A stretch of DNA of 54,674 bases from Opitutales bacterium (GCA_018700525.1 JABITN010000192.1:1-54674); one strand, 5' to 3'; positions 17,118 through 25,839 are shown, counted from the first letter of the stretch. A program made the numbers and translations. Notes: generated from the sequence alone by a model not told the origin.

Positions 17118-17886
17118 GTTCGCATTCCGCGTAAGCCTCCCCTGATCGATCGATAAAATCGCGCTGGACGTACTCGATTTCCGGAGCATCTTCCTTATTT
17201 AAATACCGAATCTCTCCTTCGCCAGCAACGTATTGCGTACAATGAATGACGGATTGCATCCAACGCAACCGCGTATCGCGCGTTGGACTTATCTGCGATT
17301 TGCTGGGATTTTCCACCGCTACCTCAATATACCGATCGCCTCCCTTGTAGATAAAATAGCCACCATTGCGATACCGTGCTCGCACAATCTCGCCCTCGTA
17401 AGGCGTATCCACAAAATAATCGTCTACATCAATTGCTTTTTCGCGAAAGGTCGGATCGCTCGATCGAACGATTTCTACGCCATCGAGCAGCCCCATCTTC
17501 CGATACATTTCAATACAGAATTCCGTAACGTTGTCCGTCTTGACTGAATCGAATAGCTCAACCAACTCCCTATCTACCAAATTCGGCAAGCAACGACGCG
17601 TCTTTTTCCTCCAACCCGGACGAATCGTTTTGCAGTAAAGTGGCGAGTAGCGTTTCTGGATAGCATTGCTTACTTCGAAATTAATCCGTTCAATCTTACC
17701 CGAATGACGATTCGTTAACGCAACGCTGGTTTCCCTGGAGTCATGATCGCTATCGTGAAGAAAGAATACTATACTCCCGCCAAGCTCGGATTGCAGGCGT
17801 CGCGCCGTTTTGATCTTAGCATACACAAAACGATTCGGAAAGATTCCACAAGGCTGCTGACCTAAACAGATAATCGGATCAGACAT
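17107..17886 (-). CDS. Compact BshC-like protein, candidate cysteine-adding enzyme (bacillithiol step 3)
   Basis: A 259-residue soluble protein. Seen: GQQ at 9-11, followed by a Lys/Arg helix (VYAKIKTARRLQSELG) and HDSDHD at 44-49; near the C-terminus SPTRDTRLRWMQSVIHCTQ (200-218) and YVAGEGEIRYL (219-229). Known of the family: BshC (about 540 residues) has a GQQ-GLF-GPLY start, an EDHD motif and a late SPN-LLRP...YVAGPGEIAY motif in its Rossmann-like core. The same motifs occur here in the same order in about half the length, with no room for the C-terminal coiled-coil and connecting helices. With bshB and bshA directly downstream, the inference is a minimal BshC. Start at ATG 17886 follows GGAGG and overlaps the symporter stop by 8 nt; an earlier in-frame start at 17904 lies inside the symporter gene. 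Catalysis is unproven; the first Asp-for-Glu in EDHD is notable. Confidence 0.68.
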   Translation of the reverse strand: MSDPIICLGQQPCGIFPNRFVYAKIKTARRLQSELGGSIVFFLHDSDHDSRETSVALTNRHSGKIERINFEVSNAIQKRYSPLYCKTIRPGWRKKTRRCLPNLVDRELVELFDSVKTDNVTEFCIEMYRKMGLLDGVEIVRSSDPTFREKAIDVDDYFVDTPYEGEIVRARYRNGGYFIYKGGDRYIEVAVENPSKSQISPTRDTRLRWMQSVIHCTQYVAGEGEIRYLNKEDAPEIEYVQRDFIDRSGEAYAECEHEW

Positions 17887-19579
17887 TTGCTTTCTTCCCT
17901 CCAATTACTGACTGTAATAATAGACTCAATACAATCACAAGGAAACAAGCAATTAGATTGTACCAAAGATATCCAATCTCCACAAAATCCGTAAGGTAAA
18001 CAACCAATACGGTCACCTGAGCGATCAAAGCCGCCACGAAGGCAGCATTCGCCCTGACGCGTTTAATGAAAAACGCCGCGAGAAAGAGGCCCAAGACTGT
18101 GCCGTAAAAAAGCGATCCCACGATATTTACCGCTTCGATCAAACTCTCTACCATACTTGCAAATAGCGCGAAGAGGATAGCCAATCCACCCCAAATCGCG
18201 GTGAAGATTCGCGAGATCAATTTCGTGTGAGCATCATCCGATCGCTTATTTATATAACGCTGATAAAAATCCACCGTCGATATTGTCGCCAACGCGCTGA
18301 GCTCCGATGCTGTCGAGGACATAGCAGCACACAAAATCACCGCCACAAGCAGACCGATTAAACCGACCGGCAGTTCATTAAGAATAAAATGGATGAACAC
18401 GTAATCAGAATCCTTCATAGACGCTTCCCCTGCCATGTCAGCTATGTGATCCTTCAAATTCGTTCGTGCATCGCGGATTTCCTGGCCCGACGTTTCCACG
18501 CGTGCCCTGACCTCCTCGACGCTCGCCTCATCGCCTGAGCGAACCGCATCCACGTAATCCGCTAACGCAATCCGCTGACGATCGAAAACCACATCAAACT
18601 CACCTTCCAGGTTCCGGTAGGCATCGGTTTCAGTGGCGACGATTTTCTGAACCATCGAATCCGGCAAGAAAGTTGCCGGTGGTTTCTCCCATTGATAAAA
18701 GACGAAGACCAAAACCCCTAATAGGAGGATCATAAACTGCATCGGCACTTTTAACAGTGCATTGAACATAAGCCCCAATCGGCTATCACGGACGGACTGA
18801 CCTGACATGTAACGCTGAGCTTGTGACTGATCCGTCCCAAAATAAGATAGGGAAAGGAAAAACCCTCCCAGCAATCCTGACCACAAAGTGTAACGCTTAT
18901 CGATATCGAACGAAAAATCGACCACGTTCAAGCGACCCAAAGAACCCGCAATTGTCAGATTTTCGCTAAAACTAGCATGTCCTGAGATTTTGTAGACAAC
19001 GATCCCGAACGCTATAGCCATACCAGTCAATATGACGCTCATCTGGTATTTATGCGTCAGACTCACTGCGTGCGATCCGCCAGTCACCGTATAGATAACC
19101 ACTGCCAACCCAACACCGACAACCGTCGCATTCATGTTCCAGCCAAGTACGCTCGTCAGAATGATGGATGGAGCGTAAATCGTAATACCTGCCGAGAAAC
19201 CACGTTGTATCAAGAATATGATACTCCCCAAAGTCCGCGTTTTCGAATCGAAGCGATGCTCCAAAAATTCGTAAACCGAGCATAACTCTAGCTTGTAATA
19301 CATAGGGACGAACACGACGGCGATGAGGATCAAAGCCAATGGCATGCCGAAGTAATTCTGCACGAAAGCCATCCCGCTATCGTAAGCAAGGCCGGGGGTC
19401 GACAGAAAGGTAATCGCGCTCGCCTGAGTCGCCATAACCGACAAGCCGATCGCTCCCCACTTATTGGAACTGCCCTTTAGAAATTCATCCAGTTTCTGAT
19501 CGTTCCGCGTCTTCCAGACACCGAAAAATACGATCGCGATCAAAGTCGCACTTAGCGTTGCAATATCAAATCCACTCAT
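17879..19579 (-). CDS. Sodium:solute symporter (SSS family)
   Basis: A 566-residue inner-membrane transporter with the SSS/LeuT-type fold: FLKGSSNKWGAIGLSVMATQASAITFLSTPG at residues 34-64 is the typical first core helix, and CAAMSSTASELSALATISTVDFYQRYI near 425 is the typical Na+-site helix with the conserved Ser-rich segment. About 13 hydrophobic segments are visible. Between two of them (roughly residues 310-395) lies a long charged, helical stretch rich in Glu, Arg and Asp that most family members lack. The substrate cannot be read from sequence. Position between an exported LmbE hydrolase and bshC/B/A genes suggests a bacillithiol-related or amino-sugar-malate compound (inference). It starts 6 nt after the 47-residue membrane protein gene and overlaps the next gene by 8 nt. 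Confidence 0.88.
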   Translation of the reverse strand: MSGFDIATLSATLIAIVFFGVWKTRNDQKLDEFLKGSSNKWGAIGLSVMATQASAITFLSTPGLAYDSGMAFVQNYFGMPLALILIAVVFVPMYYKLELCSVYEFLEHRFDSKTRTLGSIIFLIQRGFSAGITIYAPSIILTSVLGWNMNATVVGVGLAVVIYTVTGGSHAVSLTHKYQMSVILTGMAIAFGIVVYKISGHASFSENLTIAGSLGRLNVVDFSFDIDKRYTLWSGLLGGFFLSLSYFGTDQSQAQRYMSGQSVRDSRLGLMFNALLKVPMQFMILLLGVLVFVFYQWEKPPATFLPDSMVQKIVATETDAYRNLEGEFDVVFDRQRIALADYVDAVRSGDEASVEEVRARVETSGQEIRDARTNLKDHIADMAGEASMKDSDYVFIHFILNELPVGLIGLLVAVILCAAMSSTASELSALATISTVDFYQRYINKRSDDAHTKLISRIFTAIWGGLAILFALFASMVESLIEAVNIVGSLFYGTVLGLFLAAFFIKRVRANAAFVAALIAQVTVLVVYLTDFVEIGYLWYNLIACFLVIVLSLLLQSVIGGKKANV

Positions 19580-19585
19580 AATCGC

Positions 19586-19729
19586 CTAATCAAAGGTCTT
19601 GGTCAGCCAAGCGAAAAACGCAATTTGCGCCGCCAGGAATCCTACAACGATCAGGTATAACCTGGTCCATCCTTTAGAGCTCTCGTCTTCGAAAGACGAC
19701 GAGGTTTCATTGTTCGAATCAGTTTCCAT
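19586..19729 (-). CDS. 47-residue single-helix membrane protein
   Basis: A short open frame, ATG at 19729 to TAG at 19586. The product has an acidic, Ser/Glu-rich N-terminal tail (METDSNNETSSSFEDESSKG), then GWTRLYLIVVGFLAAQIAFF as one membrane helix, and a short WLTKTFD tail. The start codon overlaps the end of the upstream LmbE gene by 11 nt and the stop is 6 nt before the symporter start, which is what a real, translationally coupled gene looks like. By position it may be a small partner or stability subunit of the symporter. I do not know a named family for it. Confidence 0.7.
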   Translation of the reverse strand: METDSNNETSSSFEDESSKGWTRLYLIVVGFLAAQIAFFAWLTKTFD

Positions 19730-22238
19730 GACCTAGTGATATGAGATTTACAAATAAACGAATAGCGCCTGCGTTGCCCTCCGGAAGTTGCCTGAAAAAC
19801 GAAAGCCCCGTGTAAGCGTACCACCCTTTCCCGTACTGGGCAACCAGAAGGCCACCGTCTCTAGCGGGTTCACCTCGGTCGTTAGCCGACAGAAGCGATG
19901 CGTAGGAATCATCCCATGAAGATGCGTAGTACAAGCCGCGTTCCTGTATCCAATTATCGAAGTCGCCTTTGACAATTCGATTGGGAATATTGAAAATCGG
20001 ATGGTCAGGCTGCAAAATGCGCATCTCTACTTTTTCCTCGGATACGCGATCTCTGGACAATTTAATCGGATAAGGGGCAGTGAAACTCGATTTGGTTCGA
20101 AAGCTGGTTGTGTTGAACTGCGAAATCACAGTCCCGCCCGCTTCCACATAGGCGAGTAATTCATCGAATCGCTTATCAAGACCCGCATGGGCATCGAAAA
20201 CCCGTGGTCCCAAGATGACCGTGTCATATCCGACGAGGCGTTCCCGGGCGATTTCCTCCACCGGAATACGATCGATTTCATAACCAATTCGCTGAAGCGT
20301 CTCCGGAATAGTATCGCCAACGCCAACAATGCAAGCAATTCGATTTCCAGCCCGCTTCAGATCAAGTCGTACCAATTTCGTTTGGACTTTCGACAAGATC
20401 GCCTGACGACCAATGTGCTCGTAATCGATAGGCTGAGACCCCAACTCGAAGCGTGCTCCTTTCGCATTCGTCGCATGAAAGGACAACAAACCCTCGGATC
20501 CCTCTTCTGGCGGCGTCACTGTAACGCCAATCACCGCGCTTGGATTCCGTTTCGTTAAAGCGAAATCCGGATTCTCAACCTCAATTGTCCAACCGTTCGG
20601 AGCAATGACGTTCAATGATCCGCTCTGATCGCCAACATTACTCGTCACAGATACCTCAATCCACTTCGGTTTCGTATCTTCGAAAAGCGTTACGGCGGAA
20701 TCGGTTGCCAAAACCAGCTCCGGACGGATAGCCACGATCTTATGAACTTCGCCCTTGATCGGGTCGCTCACGCGCTCGATTGCGGGAACCGAAAGCGGAA
20801 TCACCCTACCCTCAATTTCGAGTTCCGCGGTCACCTCGATCGGCGACGGCACATTCTCCAATTCCAAAAGACGTTCATTCTCAAAGTGATATATACCCGC
20901 ATCAGGCGGCGTCTTCAGCCAAAACGGTTGCGTCAACGGGACATCGGCAGGAAGCTTAAAGCCCAACTCCACATTTTCAACACGATCAGCCTCAAGGGAC
21001 TTATTCAATTTCTCAATACGTTCTAGACCAATACTAGCTGGCCATTGATCGCTATCGAACAAACGAGCTTCAAGGCTTCGAAGAGTTACCCCAACCGGAG
21101 AACGATTGACAAGCTCTACTTCCAAAACGACGTCCTCGCCTGGAGTTAAGTACGAATTCTCAGATCGTGCTTGGACATGAATTCCCATCGATGCTATAAT
21201 AACCCGATGCAAGGCAGCTCGTTTCGATCGCGTCAGTTTAGACTCTGGCAGAGTTTCCATCAAGGCGTCTAGCTTGGCCAATTCCGGAACCGTTTTCCAA
21301 GGTGCCGCAAAGTCGAAATCGCCAATCGCCTTCTCTAGCAAATCATTCAGCTTCTCTCCATCCGGAAAGCGCTTCCAACTGGTATCCACTCCATTCAGGA
21401 AATCGCCTTCGGCAGCAGCGCCTTCCAGCAAAACCAATCGCTCCAATTGGCCGCCGCGGCTACCAGCCCGGCCGAAACCTTGGCTCTTATGCATACTCCG
21501 ACTACGTGCGGAAATTTCCGTGTAGGAAGTTCCCAAATACGGATTGTACTTCCCGATTTCCAGTTCCACGATTTCCCGCTTCTCGCTGCTCAAACCGCCT
21601 CCCCCGCGACGACCGTAGCCATTCCAAAAAATTCGTTTTGCCTGATGAATTCCGACATGCTCCAGCTGCTCGGGAAATTGCGTTGAGTCCGCTGCCAGCG
21701 AAAATGCCTTCAAGGCCAACTGTGCCGAAACCGTGTGATGCCCATGCGTGGGACCTGCAGCAGGGTTAAAGCGCGTGATAATCACATCAGGCTTAAAAGA
21801 GCGAACCGCGTAAACCACGTCGCCCAAAACCTTCTCTTCCTGCCAATTCTCCAAAGTATCCTCCGGGTTCTTAGAATAGCCAAAATCTCGAGCTCGAGTG
21901 AACAGCTGCTTAGCTCCATCGAGCTTTCGAGCCTGAAACAATTCGTTCGCCCGAATCAGCCCCAATCCCTCCTTCAGCTCCGAACCGATCAGATTTTGTC
22001 CTCCACCTCCGCGCGTTAGAGCCAGATAAGCCGTATCGAGCTTCTCCTCTTGGGCCAAGTAAGCCAACAAGGCCGTGTTCTCATCATCAGGATGAGCAGC
22101 CACAAACAAAACTGATCCAACAGTCTTCAGTTTGTGCAGTTCATGGAGGATTTCCGAAGATGGCAGCGATTGACCAATTAAGACAGGCGAAAGCGACATA
22201 GCGGTTAAGATGAGTACCGTTCGGGGCGAATACGACAT
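19719..22238 (-). CDS. Exported LmbE/PIG-L-family amidohydrolase with C-terminal amidotransferase-like domain
   Basis: An 839-residue exported protein. A signal peptide is visible (MSYSPRTVLILTAMSLSPVLIGQS). The LmbE domain (about 35-270) has AAHPDDENTALLAYLA and the second metal site THGHHTVSAQLA. A middle part (about 370-620) looks like beta-rich, Ig/NEW3-like domains. The C-terminal 200 residues (GYDTVILGPRVFDAHAGLDK, then VEAGGTVISQFNT) resemble a ThuA/glutamine-amidotransferase-like fold. LmbE enzymes cleave acetyl or amide groups from GlcNAc-type substrates; this one would act in the periplasm. First gene of the operon that includes bshB, so it could process extracellular bacillithiol-like or GlcNAc-malate conjugates (inference). 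Start at ATG 22238 is preferred over a TTG at 22250. Confidence 0.85.
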   Translation of the reverse strand: MSYSPRTVLILTAMSLSPVLIGQSLPSSEILHELHKLKTVGSVLFVAAHPDDENTALLAYLAQEEKLDTAYLALTRGGGGQNLIGSELKEGLGLIRANELFQARKLDGAKQLFTRARDFGYSKNPEDTLENWQEEKVLGDVVYAVRSFKPDVIITRFNPAAGPTHGHHTVSAQLALKAFSLAADSTQFPEQLEHVGIHQAKRIFWNGYGRRGGGGLSSEKREIVELEIGKYNPYLGTSYTEISARSRSMHKSQGFGRAGSRGGQLERLVLLEGAAAEGDFLNGVDTSWKRFPDGEKLNDLLEKAIGDFDFAAPWKTVPELAKLDALMETLPESKLTRSKRAALHRVIIASMGIHVQARSENSYLTPGEDVVLEVELVNRSPVGVTLRSLEARLFDSDQWPASIGLERIEKLNKSLEADRVENVELGFKLPADVPLTQPFWLKTPPDAGIYHFENERLLELENVPSPIEVTAELEIEGRVIPLSVPAIERVSDPIKGEVHKIVAIRPELVLATDSAVTLFEDTKPKWIEVSVTSNVGDQSGSLNVIAPNGWTIEVENPDFALTKRNPSAVIGVTVTPPEEGSEGLLSFHATNAKGARFELGSQPIDYEHIGRQAILSKVQTKLVRLDLKRAGNRIACIVGVGDTIPETLQRIGYEIDRIPVEEIARERLVGYDTVILGPRVFDAHAGLDKRFDELLAYVEAGGTVISQFNTTSFRTKSSFTAPYPIKLSRDRVSEEKVEMRILQPDHPIFNIPNRIVKGDFDNWIQERGLYYASSWDDSYASLLSANDRGEPARDGGLLVAQYGKGWYAYTGLSFFRQLPEGNAGAIRLFVNLISLGHGN

Positions 22239-22451
22239 GTTACGTTTCAAATTTTAGGAGATAATAAGAGTCTTTGACTTTCTCTCACTCTCTACGAGCC
22301 AAGATCTCTATTTAATGCCAACTTTTTCGAATTTGCGAACAAACCCGCTTCGCAGCCAATATGACCGTTTCAAGAAATCAACCTTCCCATTAGTCCGTTC
22401 TTGGAATGGCATTCCAATCCCAGCGGTTTTCATTCAATCTTACCTAACGCT

Positions 22452-23576
22452 TTGAGCTTAAAAAAACGTCTCTCCCCCAATCTTACAGCCTTCGTAGTCG
22501 GAGCTTGGCTTCTATCCGCTACCGCTTTAGCCGACTTCGCTATTTCGGGATCCCTCGATCATCTAGAGCCGGGATCCAAGGTTCAACTCCTCAGAGAGGA
22601 TCTCGACCAACGAAACCGCACCCTTGAAGGTGGGTTAGTTATTCAAGCAAACCGCTCATTTGATGCGACCTTCACAGGCGAACCCGGCCTGTTCAGTCTC
22701 GTTTTGCCCACAGGTGAGACCATAGCCCTAGCGATCGATGACGGCCAAAAGATTTCAATAACCGCTACCACGGGAAGCCCTATCAAAATCACCGGCTCGC
22801 CTGACACCGATGTCCTACAAGCCTACGAAACTTTCCGCAAAGGCTCGCTCGCCCGCCTCGTTTATCCTCCAAGAGCGGAGTTGAACAAAGCGAACGATAC
22901 CGGTGCCGACGCCGCAACGATGGCACACCTTTCCGCAGGCGAAGTAGAAGGCTACGCAGCGCACAAACGCGAATTGAACGATTTCTCGATCGATCAAGCC
23001 AAAACCTCGATCGCCCTCTACGCTACCTCTTTGAGGTGGGATGGAGATCACCGGAGCAAAGCCCTCGAAGCGCAGGTCGATATGTTTGCGAAATCCCATC
23101 CCGATCTCGTTATCACCCGCAGTATGCTCGAGCGCATGCGTCTCTTAAAACTCACCTCTATTGGGTCCATAGGCTCCCCTATTTCAGGAAAATCGATCGA
23201 CGGAAAGGAGCTATCACTCAAAGACTTCCGTGGAAAAACCGTACTCCTCGACTTTTGGGCTTCATGGTGCGTCCCCTGCCGCGTCGAAAACCGGCACTAC
23301 GCATCGCTCCTCGAAAAGTACTCTTCAGCAGGATTCGCGATATTCGCCGTCAACCTAGACGAGAGCCGCACCTCATGGGCTATCGCCTCGAAACGGGACG
23401 GCGTTTATTGGCCGCAAATCTCAGATCCCCTAGTCTGGAATTCACCGGCAGCACTCGCTTACAATGTCGGGGCCCTGCCAGTGAGCTTCCTACTCGATCC
23501 AGAAGGGCGAATTATCGCGCGCAACCTCCGCGGCGAGCAGCTTAATGCAAAACTTGAAGCGTTGTTTGAGGAGTAG
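22452..23576 (+). CDS. Exported TlpA/ResA-like thioredoxin-family protein
   Basis: A 374-residue exported thiol-disulfide protein. N-terminal part (about 30-240) resembles the DUF4369-type domain found ahead of Bacteroidetes/Verrucomicrobia TlpA domains. The C-terminal thioredoxin domain (about 245-374) has LLDFWASWCVPCRVENRHY with the WCVPC active site and the cis-Pro region ALPVSFLLDPEGRII. Such proteins keep periplasmic cysteines reduced, for example during cytochrome c maturation, though no such genes are nearby. No ATG is available: TTG at 22452 gives a typical signal peptide (MSLKKRLSPNLTAFVVGAW), and a TTG at 22401 would add 17 residues. A weak inverted repeat (GTCTCC/GGAGAC, 23576-23600) follows the stop. 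Confidence 0.85.
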   Translation: MSLKKRLSPNLTAFVVGAWLLSATALADFAISGSLDHLEPGSKVQLLREDLDQRNRTLEGGLVIQANRSFDATFTGEPGLFSLVLPTGETIALAIDDGQKISITATTGSPIKITGSPDTDVLQAYETFRKGSLARLVYPPRAELNKANDTGADAATMAHLSAGEVEGYAAHKRELNDFSIDQAKTSIALYATSLRWDGDHRSKALEAQVDMFAKSHPDLVITRSMLERMRLLKLTSIGSIGSPISGKSIDGKELSLKDFRGKTVLLDFWASWCVPCRVENRHYASLLEKYSSAGFAIFAVNLDESRTSWAIASKRDGVYWPQISDPLVWNSPAALAYNVGALPVSFLLDPEGRIIARNLRGEQLNAKLEALFEE

Positions 23577-23765
23577 TCTCCCTCAACTTCCGAAGGAGAC
23601 GGATATTTGTAAAATGTAACAAACCGTAGAGTGGTTCGCTGACCCGCCAGCAGACAAGAAATGTCGCCTCAGCGAGACGACCTACAACAGGTACAAGGAA
23701 CACGACGAGACTGACCCCAAATTCCTATTGCCGACCGCAAGCGAAACACTCTTAATACGCCACTT

Positions 23766-24827
23766 ATGAAATTTTCTCTCCTTAAGACAATCGCCATCGC
23801 ACTACTTGCGCTTGCGGCTTTTTTCGCCGGATGCTCCAAAAAGCCGACCACTCTCGTCGCCCGCATGGAAACGAACAAAGGCACGATCGTGATCGAGCTT
23901 TTCGAAGAGGAAACCCCCATCACCGTAGAAAACTTCGTCGGATTAGCCGACGGATCTAAGACTTGGACCACTCCCGACGGCGTCGAGAAAAACGAGCCTT
24001 TCTACGACGGCCTCATTTTTCACCGCGTAATCAACGACTTCATGATCCAAGGCGGATGCCCACTCGGAACGGGAACTGGCGGTCCTGGCTATCAATTCCA
24101 AGACGAATGCTACGCCGGTTCGCTCGAACCGCTTGAAGGAGCAATCACCGACGCCGACAAAGCCAATGAGGTCTTTTCCGCCCTGCTCCGCCCACATTTG
24201 ATGGAACACCAAGGGCAAAGCCCCATTCCTGAAATCGCAGCGATATTCCAATCCATGCAAACCGCCCAAAGCGTCGAACCTCTCGTCGGTAAAACCGTCG
24301 AAGAACTACAGGAGCTGCTTGGGTCCACCGAAAAACTCACGAGCTTTAAACCGGAACTCGCTACCATTACCGGCGAAATCACCGACGAAGATATCGCTAA
24401 CGCCGCTTTCCAAAGCCTCTTCGCTCCCCACCTCCAAGAGAACCAAGGCCAAAGCCCGATTCCTGAAGTCGCATCTCTCTTCGAAGAAATCCAAGCCTCG
24501 AACTCCATTCAACCACTCGTAGGCAAAACCATCGAGGAACTGCAAACATTGCTGGGCACCGACGCTGCTGTGGAGCAACCCAGCCTCATTGCTAAAGTCG
24601 ACTACGGCACGCTTTGCATGGCAAACTCCGGTCCCGGTACCAACGGTTCGCAATTCTTCATCGTCACCAAAAAAGACGGCGCTCAATGGCTCAACGGCAA
24701 GCACACGGTATTCGGTAAAGTCATCGAAGGCATGGAAATCGCCCAGGCGATTCAAGGCGTCGAAAAAGAAAACGACAAACCTCTCGAAGACATCTCGATC
24801 GTCAATATCACGATCGAACGAATTTAA
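23766..24827 (+). CDS. Lipoprotein peptidyl-prolyl cis-trans isomerase (cyclophilin) with duplicated insert
   Basis: A 353-residue cyclophilin. The N-terminus is a lipoprotein signal (Cys 23 in FFAGCSKK), so it should be anchored in the periplasm. Cyclophilin parts: [20 protein letters not shown] (34-53), [13 protein letters not shown] (85-97) with the catalytic Arg, then [18 protein letters not shown] (283-300) and [11 protein letters not shown] (309-319). Between the two halves, after GYQFQDE, there are about 155 extra residues made of two similar units: 125-186 ([11 protein letters not shown]... ELLG) and 203-264 ([11 protein letters not shown]... TLLG), each with HQGQSPIPE or NQGQSPIPE and PLVGKT-EELQ. 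The insert splits the catalytic fold at a known loop, so activity is still plausible. Insert function unknown. Confidence 0.88.
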   Translation: MKFSLLKTIAIALLALAAFFAGCSKKPTTLVARMETNKGTIVIELFEEETPITVENFVGLADGSKTWTTPDGVEKNEPFYDGLIFHRVINDFMIQGGCPLGTGTGGPGYQFQDECYAGSLEPLEGAITDADKANEVFSALLRPHLMEHQGQSPIPEIAAIFQSMQTAQSVEPLVGKTVEELQELLGSTEKLTSFKPELATITGEITDEDIANAAFQSLFAPHLQENQGQSPIPEVASLFEEIQASNSIQPLVGKTIEELQTLLGTDAAVEQPSLIAKVDYGTLCMANSGPGTNGSQFFIVTKKDGAQWLNGKHTVFGKVIEGMEIAQAIQGVEKENDKPLEDISIVNITIERI

Positions 24828-24840
24828 GAAATTCTCCCTT

Positions 24841-24899
24841 CAGGAGCGGCTTTATGCTGCTATCATTCGACTGAAATCACGGGATAAAACAGCTCCTAA
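24841..24899. repeat. REP-like imperfect palindrome
   Basis: Arms AGGAGCGGCTTTAT (24842-24855) and ATAAAACAGCTCCT (24084 offset: 24884-24897) pair at 12 of 14 positions, around a 28-nt centre that itself has weak inverted pairing (TGCTAT... and AATCACGGG). The AGGAGCGGC...GCTCCT form resembles extragenic palindromes seen in several Gram-negative phyla. It sits 14 nt after the cyclophilin stop. A single copy in this window, so its repetitive nature is unproven. Confidence 0.4.
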
Positions 24900-25177
24900 A
24901 AATTCGCTCGCCATCCATTCGGTGTTCGACCAATTAGGGTTCGATCTGCTTTCGCCGCTTCGTGTTGATCCCATAGATCAGTGTTAGCAACCCGTCGACC
25001 GACCCGATCCCAGCTGGGGTTATCGAAATGATAAAGATGCGATCCCAAACTAGCAGCTTTGAATTTGTTCGCAAATTCTCGCAAAACCGCCTCACTCACA
25101 CGCTAACCTGCGACATTTCCGCTTTTTCGGAACCCAACTTGCCACCGAGATTGGAGAGCGACGCAAATAATTCCAAA
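24900..25177. other. Non-coding stretch after the palindrome
   Basis: No convincing gene. A 67-codon minus-strand frame (24896-25099) has no ribosome site and no family I recognise. No clear promoter for the downstream broken gene. Confidence 0.4.
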
Positions 25178-25838
25178 ATGAAGCCCACAGTACCGGCATT
25201 TCTTGCGATTATTCTATGCGGAGTCCTTAACTTCTACTGGTTCCAGAGCCGGCAGTCCAATCCCGCTTTGCCTCCCCAAACGCCTCAAAGCAGAACCCAA
25301 GCCGATTCGAAAGCTTCGCCCTCAATTCCCAAGCAGGAATCCGTTTCGAAAATCGAAATCGCAGTAAACGGAATAGCCCAAAAAATAACGGCTTCTCCCC
25401 TTGGCCACTCCGCTATCATTCTATTCGTTTTCGACGAAAACAGTGCTAATCCCCCAGCCCGGGCCAACACACATATCATCCAAGAATGGAAGGGACAATT
25501 CTCGCCCCGCATCCAAAGCTTGTCTTGCAAATTCAGGATTCGCCCACCAGTTGACAGCCCATCTGCCTGATGGCAAAGACCCCGACATCACCCAAAATAC
25601 CCGATTCGACAAAAACCGTGGCGTGTTCACTGGACGCGTACTCGGAAGCCAACACAGCGAAGCCATTTTCTCCTACGTGAATCAAGCCGTATCCAACTCC
25701 ATGACCATGCCGCAAACCTGAGAAATCCTCGATATCAAAAATGCCGGCGAAGGCTTTCAGTGCCTCGCGCAAATCGACGCCAACAAACTAGGCAGTTGCG
25801 GGCTATGCGCCCCTAACAGTGAAACCGAAGAATTATAA
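25178..25838 (+). pseudogene. Broken pro-peptide-like gene upstream of the metalloprotease
   Basis: From ATG 25178 the frame codes for a membrane or signal segment (MKPTVPAFLAIILCGVLNFY) and about 100 further residues, then loses sense near 25510-25540. The next frame continues with HLPDGKDPDITQNTRFDKNR and GVFTGRVLGSQHSEAIFSYV, meets an in-frame TGA at 25719-25721, and carries on with LDIKNAGEGFQCLAQIDANK and LGSCGLCAPNSETEEL to a TAA at 25836-25838. VFTGRVLGS...AIFSYVN and the later Cys pair look like the pro-domain of reprolysin-type metalloproteases. One frameshift plus one stop codon indicates a decayed gene. It ends one base before the start of an intact metalloprotease gene. Confidence 0.65.
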
Positions 25839-25839
25839 G

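Noticed and set aside
24896-25099. 67-codon minus-strand frame after the palindrome
   Set aside because: Sequence looks somewhat protein-like but I recognise no family and there is no ribosome site.
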